A model generated the notes under the pieces. That model was not told the DNA's origin. It saw nothing but the letters and a program-made list of their open reading frames with translations, and ran no database searches. The translations under genes and the position numbers were made by a program. From Chromobacterium sp. ATCC 53434 (GTDB lineage: Bacteria; Pseudomonadota; Gammaproteobacteria; Burkholderiales; Chromobacteriaceae), in assembly GCF_002848345.1 (NCBI RefSeq), contig NZ_CP025429.1, forward strand, positions 1,364,001 through 1,428,000: a stretch of DNA of 64,000 bases. Direction: 5' to 3'. Positions 44,901 to 52,766 of the stretch are shown here, one piece after another. Position 1 is the first letter of the stretch; each line of letters starts with the position of its first letter.

Positions 44901-46114
44901 GCTTTCTCGATCTAGACGGCTTCAAGGCGGTCAACGATCAGCACGGGCACGAAGTCGGAGACAAGCTGCTGGTGGCGGTCAGCAGCCATCTGAAATCCAT
45001 TCTGCGCGGCGATGACACGCTGGCCCGGCTCGGCGGCGACGAATTCGTCGTGCTGCTGTCCGATATCGGCTCGCCGGAGGAGTGCATGCTGGTGCTGGAC
45101 AGGGTGCTGGCCGCGGTGGCGACGCCGGTGCCGGTCGGGGAGGGCGAGGTCAGCGTCACCGCCAGCATAGGCGTCAGTCTTTATCCGCAGGACAATGCCG
45201 ATCCGGACACGCTGCTGCGCCATGCCGATCAGGCGATGTATCTGGCCAAGGAGGCCGGCAAGAACCGCTACCAGCTGTTCGATCCGGAAAACGACCGCAA
45301 GGCCCAGGAGCACCGGCAGTTCCTGGAGTCGCTGCAGCAGGCGCTGGCGCGCGACGAGTTCGCGCTGCTCTACCAGCCCAAGGTCGATTTGCAGGGCGGC
45401 GAAATCATCGGCATGGAGGCGCTGATCCGCTGGCGGCATCCGCAACGCGGCCTGCTGGAGCCGGCCGAGTTCCTGCCGCACCTCTACGGCAACGAGCTGG
45501 AGACCGCCTTCGGCCTGTGGGTGCTGGACGCCGCGCTGGAGCAGGCCGAGCGCTGGCGGCGGGAGGGCCTGGACCTGGGCGTCAGCGTCAACGTCAGCGC
45601 CCATCATCTGTTGCGCGCCGATTTCTGCCGGCAACTGGAAGAGGCGCTGGCGCGCCATCCCGGCATCGATCCGGCCCGGCTGGAGCTGGAGTTGCCGGAA
45701 AACGCGGCCTCCGACGTCGAGCAGACGGTGGCGGTGCTGCAGCGTTGCCGCAAGTTGGGCGTCGGTTTCGCGCTGGACGATTTCGGCACCGGCTATGCGT
45801 CGCTGACCTATCTGCGCCGTCTGCCGGTGAACACGCTGAAGATAGACAACAGCTTCGTGTGCGACATGCTGGTCAATGAGGACGACCGGCGCATCGTCGA
45901 GGGCGTGATCCAGCTGGCGGCGGTGTTCAAGTGCGCGGTGATCGCCGAGGGCGTGGAGACGCTGGAGCACGGCGCGCTGCTGCTCCGCCTCGGCTGCCGC
46001 CATGTCCAGGGTTTCGGCATCGCCCGGCCGATGGAGGCCGCGGCGGTGCCGGACTGGTGCCGCCGCTGGCGCGAGGATGCGACCTGGGGCCGGCTGGACG
46101 GCGAGGACGGCTGA
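41942..46114 (+). CDS. Membrane-bound PAS-GGDEF-EAL protein
   Basis: 1390 residues. N-terminal membrane region of about 190 residues with several helices (start with LLAAASYVLFALGWVFF). Then about six PAS/PAC units from residue 200 to 960. GGDEF domain with RLGGDEF at 1031-1035, canonical for cyclase activity, and EAL domain with E1159 (MEALIRW), DDFGTGYASL, LKIDNSF, AEGVET and QGFGIARP, so the phosphodiesterase residues look complete. It can both make and break cyclic di-GMP; the net direction is unknown. Stands alone, with no kinase partner. Confidence 0.94.
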   Translation: MQMSPRTRFSLLAAASYVLFALGWVFFSDQLLAGVAPGRTGDFTTARGVLFVLATTALLLAALRAVPAAQSSAPPDWLSALPGGMLPGRWPAWCAYLLAPALTAGAVGLRQLLLGPEAGEHPMLALFLLPVILSSTLGGLGPGLLATALAALAADYGVQPYLHAAEASWYGKLQLAFLVVDGLTASLLCAALRKALSRVEVNRRLLDAVVSSTSDAIFVKDVQGRYLMANRAALAVVGKSDGDVLGRDDRMLFDEITARDLISNDRAIMQSGRVQTREEFLTLFNGDQLVFLVTKGPFYSPDGRLGGLFGISRDITEHKQAEDALRESEAALRLAQQLAGIGSWSWDLNGGGQKWSVETYRLFGLDGRDPPPDYLALRRFFTAQSWAELDEAVERCRSIGLGYECDLELPRPDGSFSWMTARGEARRDDSGQVTGVYGTVQDITARKQMALQLKASESRLQLVAEATSDGFWDWDLRSGRVYRSPRYYEVTGTRAEDDSGDFRFFRQLVHPADLPFVLQAIEAHRRNKTPRVELEFRLANQDDGVRWLQVRGRAVEWDESGAAVRLVGNLSDVTERKRVDEDLRLVLNEAGDAIWVTDAEGYYIFANPAACRLTGHGIDELRGMHIRDLVAPECLPILPAHLAKLNNAPFQRSEWLLRLKKGGSICVDLTTGRLKDGRYMAFGRDLTDQHRAEQALRNREQQLARVIDGSDQGYWDWNLKSGDFQVSPRWESMLGYGPGEMRVNAENWYEHVHADDVARARDSIRRNLEGGLASHEVEIRCRTRLGDWRWILSRGRVVERDDDGVPLMMSGTHTDITERKVFELAQKEAAAVFDSSYEGILVVSPDGVITKVNQAFTRITGYEAGEAVGQRPSMLSSGQQAASFYEELWSEVRGHDFWRGELWNRRKSGELYAELLSISVVRDQQGQIQHYIGIFSDITQLKQHEAELDRVANFDPLTGVPNRRLLSDRLRQTIVRATRSGKSCAVCFLDLDGFKAVNDQHGHEVGDKLLVAVSSHLKSILRGDDTLARLGGDEFVVLLSDIGSPEECMLVLDRVLAAVATPVPVGEGEVSVTASIGVSLYPQDNADPDTLLRHADQAMYLAKEAGKNRYQLFDPENDRKAQEHRQFLESLQQALARDEFALLYQPKVDLQGGEIIGMEALIRWRHPQRGLLEPAEFLPHLYGNELETAFGLWVLDAALEQAERWRREGLDLGVSVNVSAHHLLRADFCRQLEEALARHPGIDPARLELELPENAASDVEQTVAVLQRCRKLGVGFALDDFGTGYASLTYLRRLPVNTLKIDNSFVCDMLVNEDDRRIVEGVIQLAAVFKCAVIAEGVETLEHGALLLRLGCRHVQGFGIARPMEAAAVPDWCRRWREDATWGRLDGEDG

Positions 46115-46201
46115 TTCCAGCCCTTGTCCTCATGGCTTTCTTCCGGTTCCGGGCTGGAATGCCGCCGATTTTCACCGCGGCCGAGCCGTCAGGTCGCGGC
46201 G

Positions 46202-46390
46202 TCAGCGTTGCAGATAGGTGAACAGCGCCAGCAGCACGATGCAGACAATGACCATCAGATTGAGGGCGACTTCCTCCTGCAGCGGCTCGAAATGATGCTT
46301 GTCCTGGACGGACAGGCGCGTGCCGGACAGCTTGTGCAGCCAGTATTGCAGCAGATTGCGCGGACTGGGGCCGTCGGGGTCGGCTTTCAT
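46202..46390 (-). CDS. Small membrane protein of unknown function
   Basis: 62 residues. Charged, partly aromatic N-terminal 40, then one hydrophobic helix (LNLMVIVCIVLLALFTYL) at the C-terminus, a tail-anchored arrangement. The ribosome site upstream of 46390 is weak. Divergent from the binding-protein gene at 46633. Could be a real small protein; no family recognised. Confidence 0.6.
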   Translation of the reverse strand: MKADPDGPSPRNLLQYWLHKLSGTRLSVQDKHHFEPLQEEVALNLMVIVCIVLLALFTYLQR

Positions 46391-46632
46391 GAGGGTTGGC
46401 CTGTGTAAAGGAAAATTGATGTTGCGGCCATTCTACTCTTCCCGGCTATGCTTTCAACATTTTTTCGAAATGGAATAGTCGATTGTTCGAAAGCGAATTA
46501 ACAATGGGACGGCGCGCGCCGGGCGCCGTCGCGCGGCGGCGGGACTGGTCTACACTACGGATACGTATTTCCAGCTAGCGTGGCCGCCAGCATCGCCGGC
46601 GGCCGCGATTTTGCACCGGACGGGGAGGGGCG

Positions 46633-47355
46633 ATGCGAGGGGCAATGATAGGAGGCGCGCTGGCATTGGCGGCGGCCACCGCGCTGGCGGTGCCGGCCCA
46701 TTACCTGTCCTACACGCTGTCGGTGGAACCGTGGGGCGTGGCCGATACCGATCGCGGCGTCGGGCCGGACTTCATCCGCTTTCTGGCCGCCCAGGCCGGT
46801 TTCGCCGTCACCGCGGAGACGCGTCCCTATCTGCGCGTGATCGACGGCATGCGCAGCGGCGAGAACGCGATCAACCTAGGCATTCCCACCGCCGAGCGCG
46901 AGCGCTACGGCATCTCCATATGCACGATAGGCTCGGTCAAGGTGTCGCTGGCCTATCTGAAGGCGGCGGGGCGCGAACACAGGACGGCGGCCAGCTTCTC
47001 CGGCCTGAATATCGGCGAGCTGCGCGGCAGCCGCACGCTGGACGAGCTCGACCGCGCGGTGCCGCACAACCGGGTGCTGATCAGCGACATGGCCCAGGGC
47101 CTGCGCATGCTGGGCGCCGGGCGTCTGGACGCCACCATCTGTGTCCGGCCGGGATGCGGCAATCTGCTGGGCGAGGCCGGCGTCGACGAGGCTCAGGTCG
47201 GCGAGTGGCTGTTCAGCGAGCAGCCGCTGGCGATCTATGTGTCGCGCGAGAGCGCGCTGTCGCGGGACGCCGCCGCGATGCTGCGACTGCGGCTGGCCTG
47301 CGATTCCTATGCCGGCCGTCAGGAAATACGCCGCTTGCTGGCGCCTTACCATTAG
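46633..47355 (+). CDS. Periplasmic solute-binding-like protein (SBP_bac_3 fold)
   Basis: 240 residues. Signal peptide about 1-19 (AALALAAATALAVPA). YTLSVEPWGVADTDRGVGPDFIRFLAAQAGF gives the opening motif of type-3 binding proteins (by its ends), and LRMLGAGRLDATICV the middle. Shorter and more diverged than true ABC binding proteins and without neighbouring transporter genes. May bind a small ligand for signalling. The preceding 240 bases carry two TTCGAAA sites. Confidence 0.75.
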   Translation: MRGAMIGGALALAAATALAVPAHYLSYTLSVEPWGVADTDRGVGPDFIRFLAAQAGFAVTAETRPYLRVIDGMRSGENAINLGIPTAERERYGISICTIGSVKVSLAYLKAAGREHRTAASFSGLNIGELRGSRTLDELDRAVPHNRVLISDMAQGLRMLGAGRLDATICVRPGCGNLLGEAGVDEAQVGEWLFSEQPLAIYVSRESALSRDAAAMLRLRLACDSYAGRQEIRRLLAPYH

Positions 47356-47370
47356 TTTGACGATACGATG

Positions 47371-47399
47371 AAAAACGGACGCCGGCAGGCGTCCGTTTT
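47371..47399. terminator. Bidirectional terminator between convergent genes
   Basis: AAAACGGACGCC-GGCA-GGCGTCCGTTTT: twelve-base stem, loop of four, with A and T tails on both sides. It serves the binding protein (plus) and the His-rich gene (minus). Confidence 0.87.
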
Positions 47400-47412
47400 G
47401 CGTCTGGCCGGC

Positions 47413-48081
47413 TCAGGCCGACATCGACATCAGCAGGCTGGAGATGTCGCTGGTGCCGGCATTGGCCTGGTACAGGCTGAGCATGGCCTGCATCTGCTGC
47501 TGGCTGGCGCTGCTGCTGGCGGAGCTGGACGCGCTCGACGAGCCGGCGCTGCCATTGCTCGCGCTCAGCAGGCTGTCCAGGCCGTTGTTCTGGCCTTGCT
47601 GCTCGCCGCCGCCGTGATGGTGGTGGTGATGGTGGCCGCCGGCCTGCTGGCCCGCTTGGGTGCCGTCGGCCTGTTGCAGGCCCTGCTGCAACTGCTGGAA
47701 GGCCTGTTGCGCCTGGCTGAGGTTGCCGGCCTGCAGATCCTGGCCCAGCGTGTTCAGCAGCGAGGACACCGAGCTGCCGCTGCCGGCGGTCGAACCGGTC
47801 TGGCTGGCGTTTATGGCGGCGAACGGGTCGCTGGCGCTGGCGGAGCTGGTGGCCGAGGCGCTGCTGACGGCGTTGTTCAGCGCCGAGGCGAAGTCCTGGC
47901 CGCCGTTGCCGGAATTGGCGCCGTTCAGCTGCTGCAGGGCGGCCAGCGCCTGTTGCGCGCCGGTCAGGTCGCCTTGCTGGACCGATTGGGTCAGATTGCT
48001 GAAATCCTGGCGGCGCTGCTGGTGCAGCGACTGCATTTGCTGCCAATAGCTGTTGGAATCGCTGGTGTTGCTGATAGACAT
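47413..48081 (-). CDS. Histidine- and glutamine-rich low-complexity protein
   Basis: 222 residues from ATG 48081, with CAAGGAGAGG ahead of it. No signal peptide. Two similar segments, LTQSVQQGDLTGAQQALAALQQL (about 24-46) and LGQDLQAGNLSQAQQAFQQLQQGL (about 118-141), share an L-x2-G-(D/N)-L-x2-AQQA-x3-LQQ pattern. A run of seven His lies between GG and GGG near 156-162. The rest is Ser/Ala/Gly-rich. The His run could bind nickel, zinc or copper. No family recognised. Minus-strand gene downstream of a YafJ gene but separated by 278 bases. Confidence 0.8.
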   Translation of the reverse strand: MSISNTSDSNSYWQQMQSLHQQRRQDFSNLTQSVQQGDLTGAQQALAALQQLNGANSGNGGQDFASALNNAVSSASATSSASASDPFAAINASQTGSTAGSGSSVSSLLNTLGQDLQAGNLSQAQQAFQQLQQGLQQADGTQAGQQAGGHHHHHHHGGGEQQGQNNGLDSLLSASNGSAGSSSASSSASSSASQQQMQAMLSLYQANAGTSDISSLLMSMSA

Positions 48082-48221
48082 GTTGCCTCTCCTTGAGAAC
48101 GGGTTTTCAGGCCAGAGCTTGCACGGATCAGCTCGTGTCCCTGGCAGCGGCAGGCGTTGACCACCTTGGCGCCGATCTGCCGGCAATTGTTGCCGCCTTG
48201 CCGTTTGTGCTTGCCGCCATT

Positions 48222-48253
48222 CCGGCCCTTGTGGCCGGTTTTGGCGTTTTTTT
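48222..48253 (+). terminator. Orphan plus-strand terminator-like hairpin
   Basis: CCGGCC-CTTGT-GGCCGG followed by TTTTGGCGTTTTTTT. It lies in the gap 48082-48359, between two minus-strand genes, so no plus-strand gene uses it. It could end an unannotated small RNA from the gap. I see no other clear gene or promoter in these 278 bases. Confidence 0.5.
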
Positions 48254-48359
48254 CCAGCAAGAACAATGGCTTGGATGCGTAGCTATCAGCAAGAGGCGTG
48301 CCAGCGGGCGAGGCTGGCGACGAGGAGATGTTTACAGATGTTGCGGCTGTCGGAACCGG

Positions 48360-49139
48360 TCAGCCGGGCCGCTTGCTCAACAGCGGCGCGCCGTCGCGGA
48401 ACAGCAGCAGCTCGCCCGGCGCCAGCGCGGTCCAGCTCTCGTTGTCGGTCAGCGGCTGGGTGGCCACCATCGCCACCTGGTCGCGGGGCGTGGTGACGGT
48501 GGCGAAATCGACGCTGACGTCGTCATCGACCAGATGGGCGGTGTTGAACGGCGCGCGGCGGATGATGTAGTGGAGATGGGTCGAGCAGTGGGTGAACAGC
48601 GACTCGCCGTTGCTCAACATGAAGTTGAACACGCCGCTGGCGCTGATCTCGGCCGCCAGCCGCGCCACTTCGTCGAACAGCGCCTCCAGCTCCGGCGGTT
48701 CGGACCACTTGGCGCGCAGCCTTTCCATCAGATGGCAGAAGGCCAGCTCGGAGTCGGTGCTGCCCACCGGATGGAAGTATTGGCCGGTCGCCGGCGCGAA
48801 TTTCTCCAGATTGCCGTTGTGGGCGAAGATCCAGTACTGACCCCACATCTCCCGCATGAACGGATGGGTGTTGGCCAGATTGACCTCGCCCTGGGTGGCC
48901 TTGCGGATATGGGCGATGACGTTTTCCGACTTGATCGGATAGCGCCTGACCAGATCGGCCACCGGCGATTCCACCGACGGCTTGTCGTCGAGAAACACGC
49001 GGCAGCCCTTGCCCTCGAAGAAGGCGATGCCCCAGCCGTCGGCATGATGGTCGGTCAGGCCGCCGCGGCGATGGAAGCCCTCGAAGGAAAACAGGATGTC
49101 GGTAGGGGTGTTGCAATTCATGCCCAGCAGCTGGCACAT
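48360..49139 (-). CDS. Class II glutamine amidotransferase-fold protein (YafJ type)
   Basis: 259 residues from ATG 49139. The start was chosen because the next codon is Cys (MCQLLGMN): class II amidotransferases need the catalytic Cys at position 2, exposed after Met removal, which excludes the upstream in-frame ATGs. Further motifs are DGWGIAFFEG, NTHPF, WIFAHNGNL and GSTDSELAF, all conserved in the YafJ/EgtC-like group. The true amide acceptor is unknown. Confidence 0.92.
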   Translation of the reverse strand: MCQLLGMNCNTPTDILFSFEGFHRRGGLTDHHADGWGIAFFEGKGCRVFLDDKPSVESPVADLVRRYPIKSENVIAHIRKATQGEVNLANTHPFMREMWGQYWIFAHNGNLEKFAPATGQYFHPVGSTDSELAFCHLMERLRAKWSEPPELEALFDEVARLAAEISASGVFNFMLSNGESLFTHCSTHLHYIIRRAPFNTAHLVDDDVSVDFATVTTPRDQVAMVATQPLTDNESWTALAPGELLLFRDGAPLLSKRPG

Positions 49140-49326
49140 CGGCTTGATTCCACGTCTTGTCAGGGTTGTCACGTCTTCGGCGGATACCGAAGCATTCATG
49201 TAGCTGAGCTTAGGCGATCTGGCGGCGGCGGGCAATCGCCGCGCGGCAAGACCCGGCGCCGGCGCGCCGGTTCGTCCGCCAGCGGCGCGAGCCGGCTTCC
49301 CTGACAATCGTGTGGATGGCCTCGGC

Positions 49327-49845
49327 CTATATCGCGGCGAGCAGCTGTTCCGCCAGGCCGAGCAGCGGCGTGGCCAGCGTGCGCGCGGATTCCGACAGCA
49401 GACTGAATTGCACTTTCGCCAGTGCGAGCAGGCCTTCGGCCAAGGCCTTGTCTTTCTTGGCGACGCCTTGCTCGAATTTGACGAGATAATGCTCGAGCTC
49501 GCCCAGCTTTTCCTTGTCGTGGTCCATCGCCATCAAATCCTTCGACGCGGTCTCGAAGGCGGCGGCGCTGAATTCCTGCCGCAACACGGTCGCGACGGAC
49601 TGCATGGCCTGATTCACGGTCTGGGCCTCCGCGGGCAGGTTCTTGCGCTCTTTTTGAGCGCTTTCAAAATCGAGACGGGCCTTCTCCATCCATTCGGTCC
49701 GTTTTTCGGGGTGCGCCTGCGCCGATTCGATCTCGTTGAGCGCCAAAGACAAGAAATATCCCAGGCCATTCCAGGCCAGATACCTGTCGTTACTGTCCTT
49801 CAGCGCCTTGTCGAACGCCGCCATCGTTTCTTCTAGCGTTGCCAT
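49327..49845 (-). CDS. Unrecognised helical protein
   Basis: 172 residues from ATG 49845 with GGAGGA before it. Entirely helical, rich in Ala, Glu, Lys and Leu; no signal or membrane helix. Segments ALNEIESAQAHPEKR and LDFESAQKERKNLPAE look tetratricopeptide-like, but no repeat is clear. It has its own 187-base leader region after the YafJ gene, so it appears independent. Function unknown. Confidence 0.75.
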   Translation of the reverse strand: MATLEETMAAFDKALKDSNDRYLAWNGLGYFLSLALNEIESAQAHPEKRTEWMEKARLDFESAQKERKNLPAEAQTVNQAMQSVATVLRQEFSAAAFETASKDLMAMDHDKEKLGELEHYLVKFEQGVAKKDKALAEGLLALAKVQFSLLSESARTLATPLLGLAEQLLAAI

Positions 49846-50081
49846 CGAAATCCTCCGGTGAAAGAAAACGGGCCGCCTCTCGGTCGGGTCGCCGGCGGCC
49901 ATATCCCGATTCTGCGGTTCCGGGCGGGCCGCATGGTTTTATCCGACCGTCCACGGCGGACTGTTCCGGGAGTCTATTTTCACCGGGGCGCTGAAAGAGG
50001 CGGCGTCAATTCAAATCGGATCGATCCTAGCGAGGACTGCCCGCGCGAAAGGGCGGCGGCAGGCGAGGCCCGGGACTGGGC

Positions 50082-50987
50082 CTAGGTCCGGTCCCACGGC
50101 GCTTGCGGGCCGCCGAACTTCTCCACCAGGAAATCCAGCAGGCTGCGCAAGGCCAGCGGCAGCAGCCGCCGCGACGGGTAGAGCGCATGGATGCCGAGCA
50201 CGGCCGGCTGCCATTCGGGCAGCAGCGCCACCAGCTCGCCGCGTCGCACGTGCGGCGCGGCCAGATAGCTGGGCTGCAGGCTGACGCCGGCGCCGGCCAG
50301 CGCGGCGCTGAGCAGCGCGCTGGCCTCGTTGGCGCTGATATTGCCGGCCACCCGCACCCGCGACTCCTGCCCCCCGCGGCGCAGCCGCCACTCGCTGCGG
50401 CCGAAGTTGCTGTAGCTGAGGCAGCGGTGGCGCTCCAGTTCCTGCGGCTCCCGCGGCGTGCCGTGGCGCGCCAGGTAGGACGGCGAGGCCACCAGCAGCG
50501 ACAGGCAGTCGCACAGCCGTCTGCCCACCAGGCCGGGATCGGGTTCGTTGGTGATTCGGATGGCGAGGTCTATTCTTTCTTCAATCAGGTTGACGGTGCG
50601 GTCGCCCAACTGCAGGTCCACCCGCAACTGGGGGTGCAGTTCGCCGAATTCGGCGATGACGCCGCCCAGCACCGCGAGGCCGAAGGAGGTGCTGGCCGCC
50701 ACCCTGAGCAGGCCGCGCACCTGTCCGTCGCGCTGGCTGGCGTCGGCGCGCACCTCGGCCGCCAGCTCCAGCATCTGCTGGCAGCGCGCCAGACAGGTCA
50801 GGCCGGCGTCGGTCAGCGTGACCTTGCGGGTGGAGCGCTGCAGCAGCCGCGCGCCCAGCCATTGCTCCAGTTCGTCGACGTAGCGGGTGACCATCGGGCG
50901 CGACATGTCCAGCTTGTCGCCGGCGGCGGTGAAGCTGCCCAGCTGCGCCACTTCGGCGAATACCTGCATCGCGGTCAGCCTGTCCAT
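50082..50987 (-). CDS. LysR-family transcriptional regulator
   Basis: 301 residues. N-terminal winged helix (AEVAQLGSFTAAGDKLDMSRPMVTRYVDELEQWLGARLLQRSTRKVTLT, ends only) and C-terminal substrate-binding domain typical of LysR. Divergent from the metallo-beta-lactamase-fold gene at 51127; the 139 bases between them hold a CACTG-AAACA-CAGTG palindrome (51069-51083), a candidate operator. Probably controls the divergent pair. Effector unknown. Confidence 0.93.
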   Translation of the reverse strand: MDRLTAMQVFAEVAQLGSFTAAGDKLDMSRPMVTRYVDELEQWLGARLLQRSTRKVTLTDAGLTCLARCQQMLELAAEVRADASQRDGQVRGLLRVAASTSFGLAVLGGVIAEFGELHPQLRVDLQLGDRTVNLIEERIDLAIRITNEPDPGLVGRRLCDCLSLLVASPSYLARHGTPREPQELERHRCLSYSNFGRSEWRLRRGGQESRVRVAGNISANEASALLSAALAGAGVSLQPSYLAAPHVRRGELVALLPEWQPAVLGIHALYPSRRLLPLALRSLLDFLVEKFGGPQAPWDRT

Positions 50988-51126
50988 TTATTTGCTCGAT
51001 TTTTGAAACAATAATGTGCAGTTTAGCGTATTTATTGGTTCGATTCGTGAGCTTATAGTGTGCGCATCCACTGAAACACAGTGCAAACCGCCGGCGGGCG
51101 CCGGCATTAGACCCAAGGAGTCAACC

Positions 51127-51987
51127 ATGATCCGTCAAACCCTGATCGCCGCCGCTCTCGCCGCCGCCGGTTTCGCCCACGCCGGCGACCTGAAACTGTC
51201 GGTCTACAACGCCGACGGCAACAGCTTCAACGTTTCCTCCGTGCTGGTCACCGGCGACAAGGACGCCGTGCTGATCGACACCGGCTTCACCCGCGCCGAC
51301 GCCTACCGCATCGCCGCCAAGGTGCTGGACAGCGGCAAGAACCTGAAGACCATCTACGTCAGCCAGGCCGATCCGGACTACTACTTCGGCGCCTCGGTGC
51401 TGAAGCAAATCTTCCCGAAGGCCGAACTGGTGGCCGCGCCCGAGACCCTGGCCCACATCAAGGGCAATGTGAAGGGCAAGGTGGCGTTCTGGGGGCCGAA
51501 GATGGGCGCCAACGCGCCGCAGGCCAAGCCGCTGCTGCCGACCGCGCTGAAGGCCGACACCATCACGCTGGAAGGCAAGAAGCTGGAAATCAAGGATAGC
51601 CACGGCATCCTGGGCCATCGCAGCTATATGTGGATTCCGTCGATCCGCGCCATCGTCGGCAATGTCGGCGTCTACTCCGGCATGCACGTGTGGACCGCCG
51701 ACACCCAGACCGACGCCGAGCGCAAGGCCTGGTTCAAGCAGCTGGACGACATGGAGGCGCTGAAGCCGGAAACGGTGGTGCCGGGCCATATGATCGCCGG
51801 CGACAAGATGGATGTGTCCACCATCCGCTTCACCCGCGACTATCTGAAGACCTTCGAGGCCAAGAACGCCGAAACCCGCGACAGCGCCGCGCTGATCGAC
51901 GCGATGAAGCAGGCTTACCCGAACGCGGCCGAAGTCTCCACGTTGGAGCTGGGCGCCAAGGTGCGCAAGGGCGAGATGAAGTGGTAA
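51127..51987 (+). CDS. Secreted metallo-beta-lactamase-fold protein without the zinc HxHxDH motif
   Basis: 286 residues from ATG 51127 with a signal peptide (MIRQTLIAAALAAAGFAHA). The fold is shown by VLVTGDKDAVLIDTGFTRADA and by TVVPGHMIAGDK, but the zinc ligand motif after strand 5 reads VSQADPDYYFG where HxHxDH is expected: all three His are lost. The GH near the C-terminus is kept. It may have lost zinc chemistry or use another metal set. Divergent from LysR and followed by a DsbA-like gene five bases later. Confidence 0.85.
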   Translation: MIRQTLIAAALAAAGFAHAGDLKLSVYNADGNSFNVSSVLVTGDKDAVLIDTGFTRADAYRIAAKVLDSGKNLKTIYVSQADPDYYFGASVLKQIFPKAELVAAPETLAHIKGNVKGKVAFWGPKMGANAPQAKPLLPTALKADTITLEGKKLEIKDSHGILGHRSYMWIPSIRAIVGNVGVYSGMHVWTADTQTDAERKAWFKQLDDMEALKPETVVPGHMIAGDKMDVSTIRFTRDYLKTFEAKNAETRDSAALIDAMKQAYPNAAEVSTLELGAKVRKGEMKW

Positions 51988-51992
51988 CGGGC

Positions 51993-52676
51993 ATGAAACT
52001 GCATTATTTCTACGACCCGCTGTGCGGCTGGTGCTACGGCGCCTCCCCGCTGTTGCAGGCGGCGGCCGCGTTGCCGGGCCTGGTGGTGGAGATGCACGCC
52101 GGCGGCATGCTGGACGAGGCGGAGGGCCGCACCATCACGCCGGAATGGCGGTCCTATGTGATGCCGCACGACAAGTGCATCGCCCAGATGAGCGGCCAGC
52201 CTTTCGGCGACGCCTATTACGATGGTCTGCTGAACGACGTCGGCGCGCCGCTGGCGTCCGATCCGCCCATCGCCGCCGTGCTGGCCGCCGCCCGGCTCGG
52301 AGCCGATCCGCTGGCGATGCTGGCCCGGATACAGCGCGCCCATTATCTGGAGGGCCGGCGCATCGCCGAATTCGCCGTGCTGTCGGAACTGGCCGCCGAG
52401 CTGGGCATCGCCGCCGAGCGCTTCGCGCCGGCCTGGCGCGAAGCCCGGACCGAGGCGGAGCGCCATATCGACGACACGCGCCGGCAGATGGCCAAGCTGG
52501 GCTTGCGCGGTTTTCCGTCGGCGGTGCTGGAGCAGGACGGCAAGCTGGAACGGCTGGAGCTGTCCGGCTGGCTGGGCAGGCCGGTCGAACTGGCCGCCGC
52601 GCTGGCGGCGCGCCTGCCGCAGCCGGCCGCTTCCGGCGACGACGCGCTGTTCTGCACGCCGGAAAACTGCCGCTGA
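51993..52676 (+). CDS. DsbA-family thioredoxin-fold protein (CGWC)
   Basis: 227 residues from ATG 51993, five bases after the MBL stop. Active site FYDPLCGWCYGASP (CxxC: C-G-W-C at about residues 11-14). No signal peptide, so it is a cytoplasmic DsbA-like or FrnE-like protein. C-terminal Cys pair in LFCTPENC may add a second redox site. Likely co-transcribed with the MBL gene. A terminator follows at 52695. Confidence 0.88.
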   Translation: MKLHYFYDPLCGWCYGASPLLQAAAALPGLVVEMHAGGMLDEAEGRTITPEWRSYVMPHDKCIAQMSGQPFGDAYYDGLLNDVGAPLASDPPIAAVLAAARLGADPLAMLARIQRAHYLEGRRIAEFAVLSELAAELGIAAERFAPAWREARTEAERHIDDTRRQMAKLGLRGFPSAVLEQDGKLERLELSGWLGRPVELAAALAARLPQPAASGDDALFCTPENCR

Positions 52677-52694
52677 GCGCGCTGCATCCCGTCC

Positions 52695-52726
52695 AACCGC
52701 CGTTCCATTCGGAGCGGCGGTTTTTT
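52695..52726 (+). terminator. Rho-independent terminator after the DsbA-like gene
   Basis: AACCGCCGTTCC-ATTC-GGAGCGGCGGTT (with one G-T pair) followed by six T. Confidence 0.85.
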
Positions 52727-52766
52727 CATGCGCGCGGACAGGCTGACGCCGCGGTTTGCAAAGGCT

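Noticed and set aside
47991..48266. A minus-strand 91-residue frame over the His-rich gene leader
   Set aside because: Overlaps the better supported start of the His-rich gene (strong ribosome site at 48085 and following) and is Lys/Arg/Gly-rich without motif or ribosome site.
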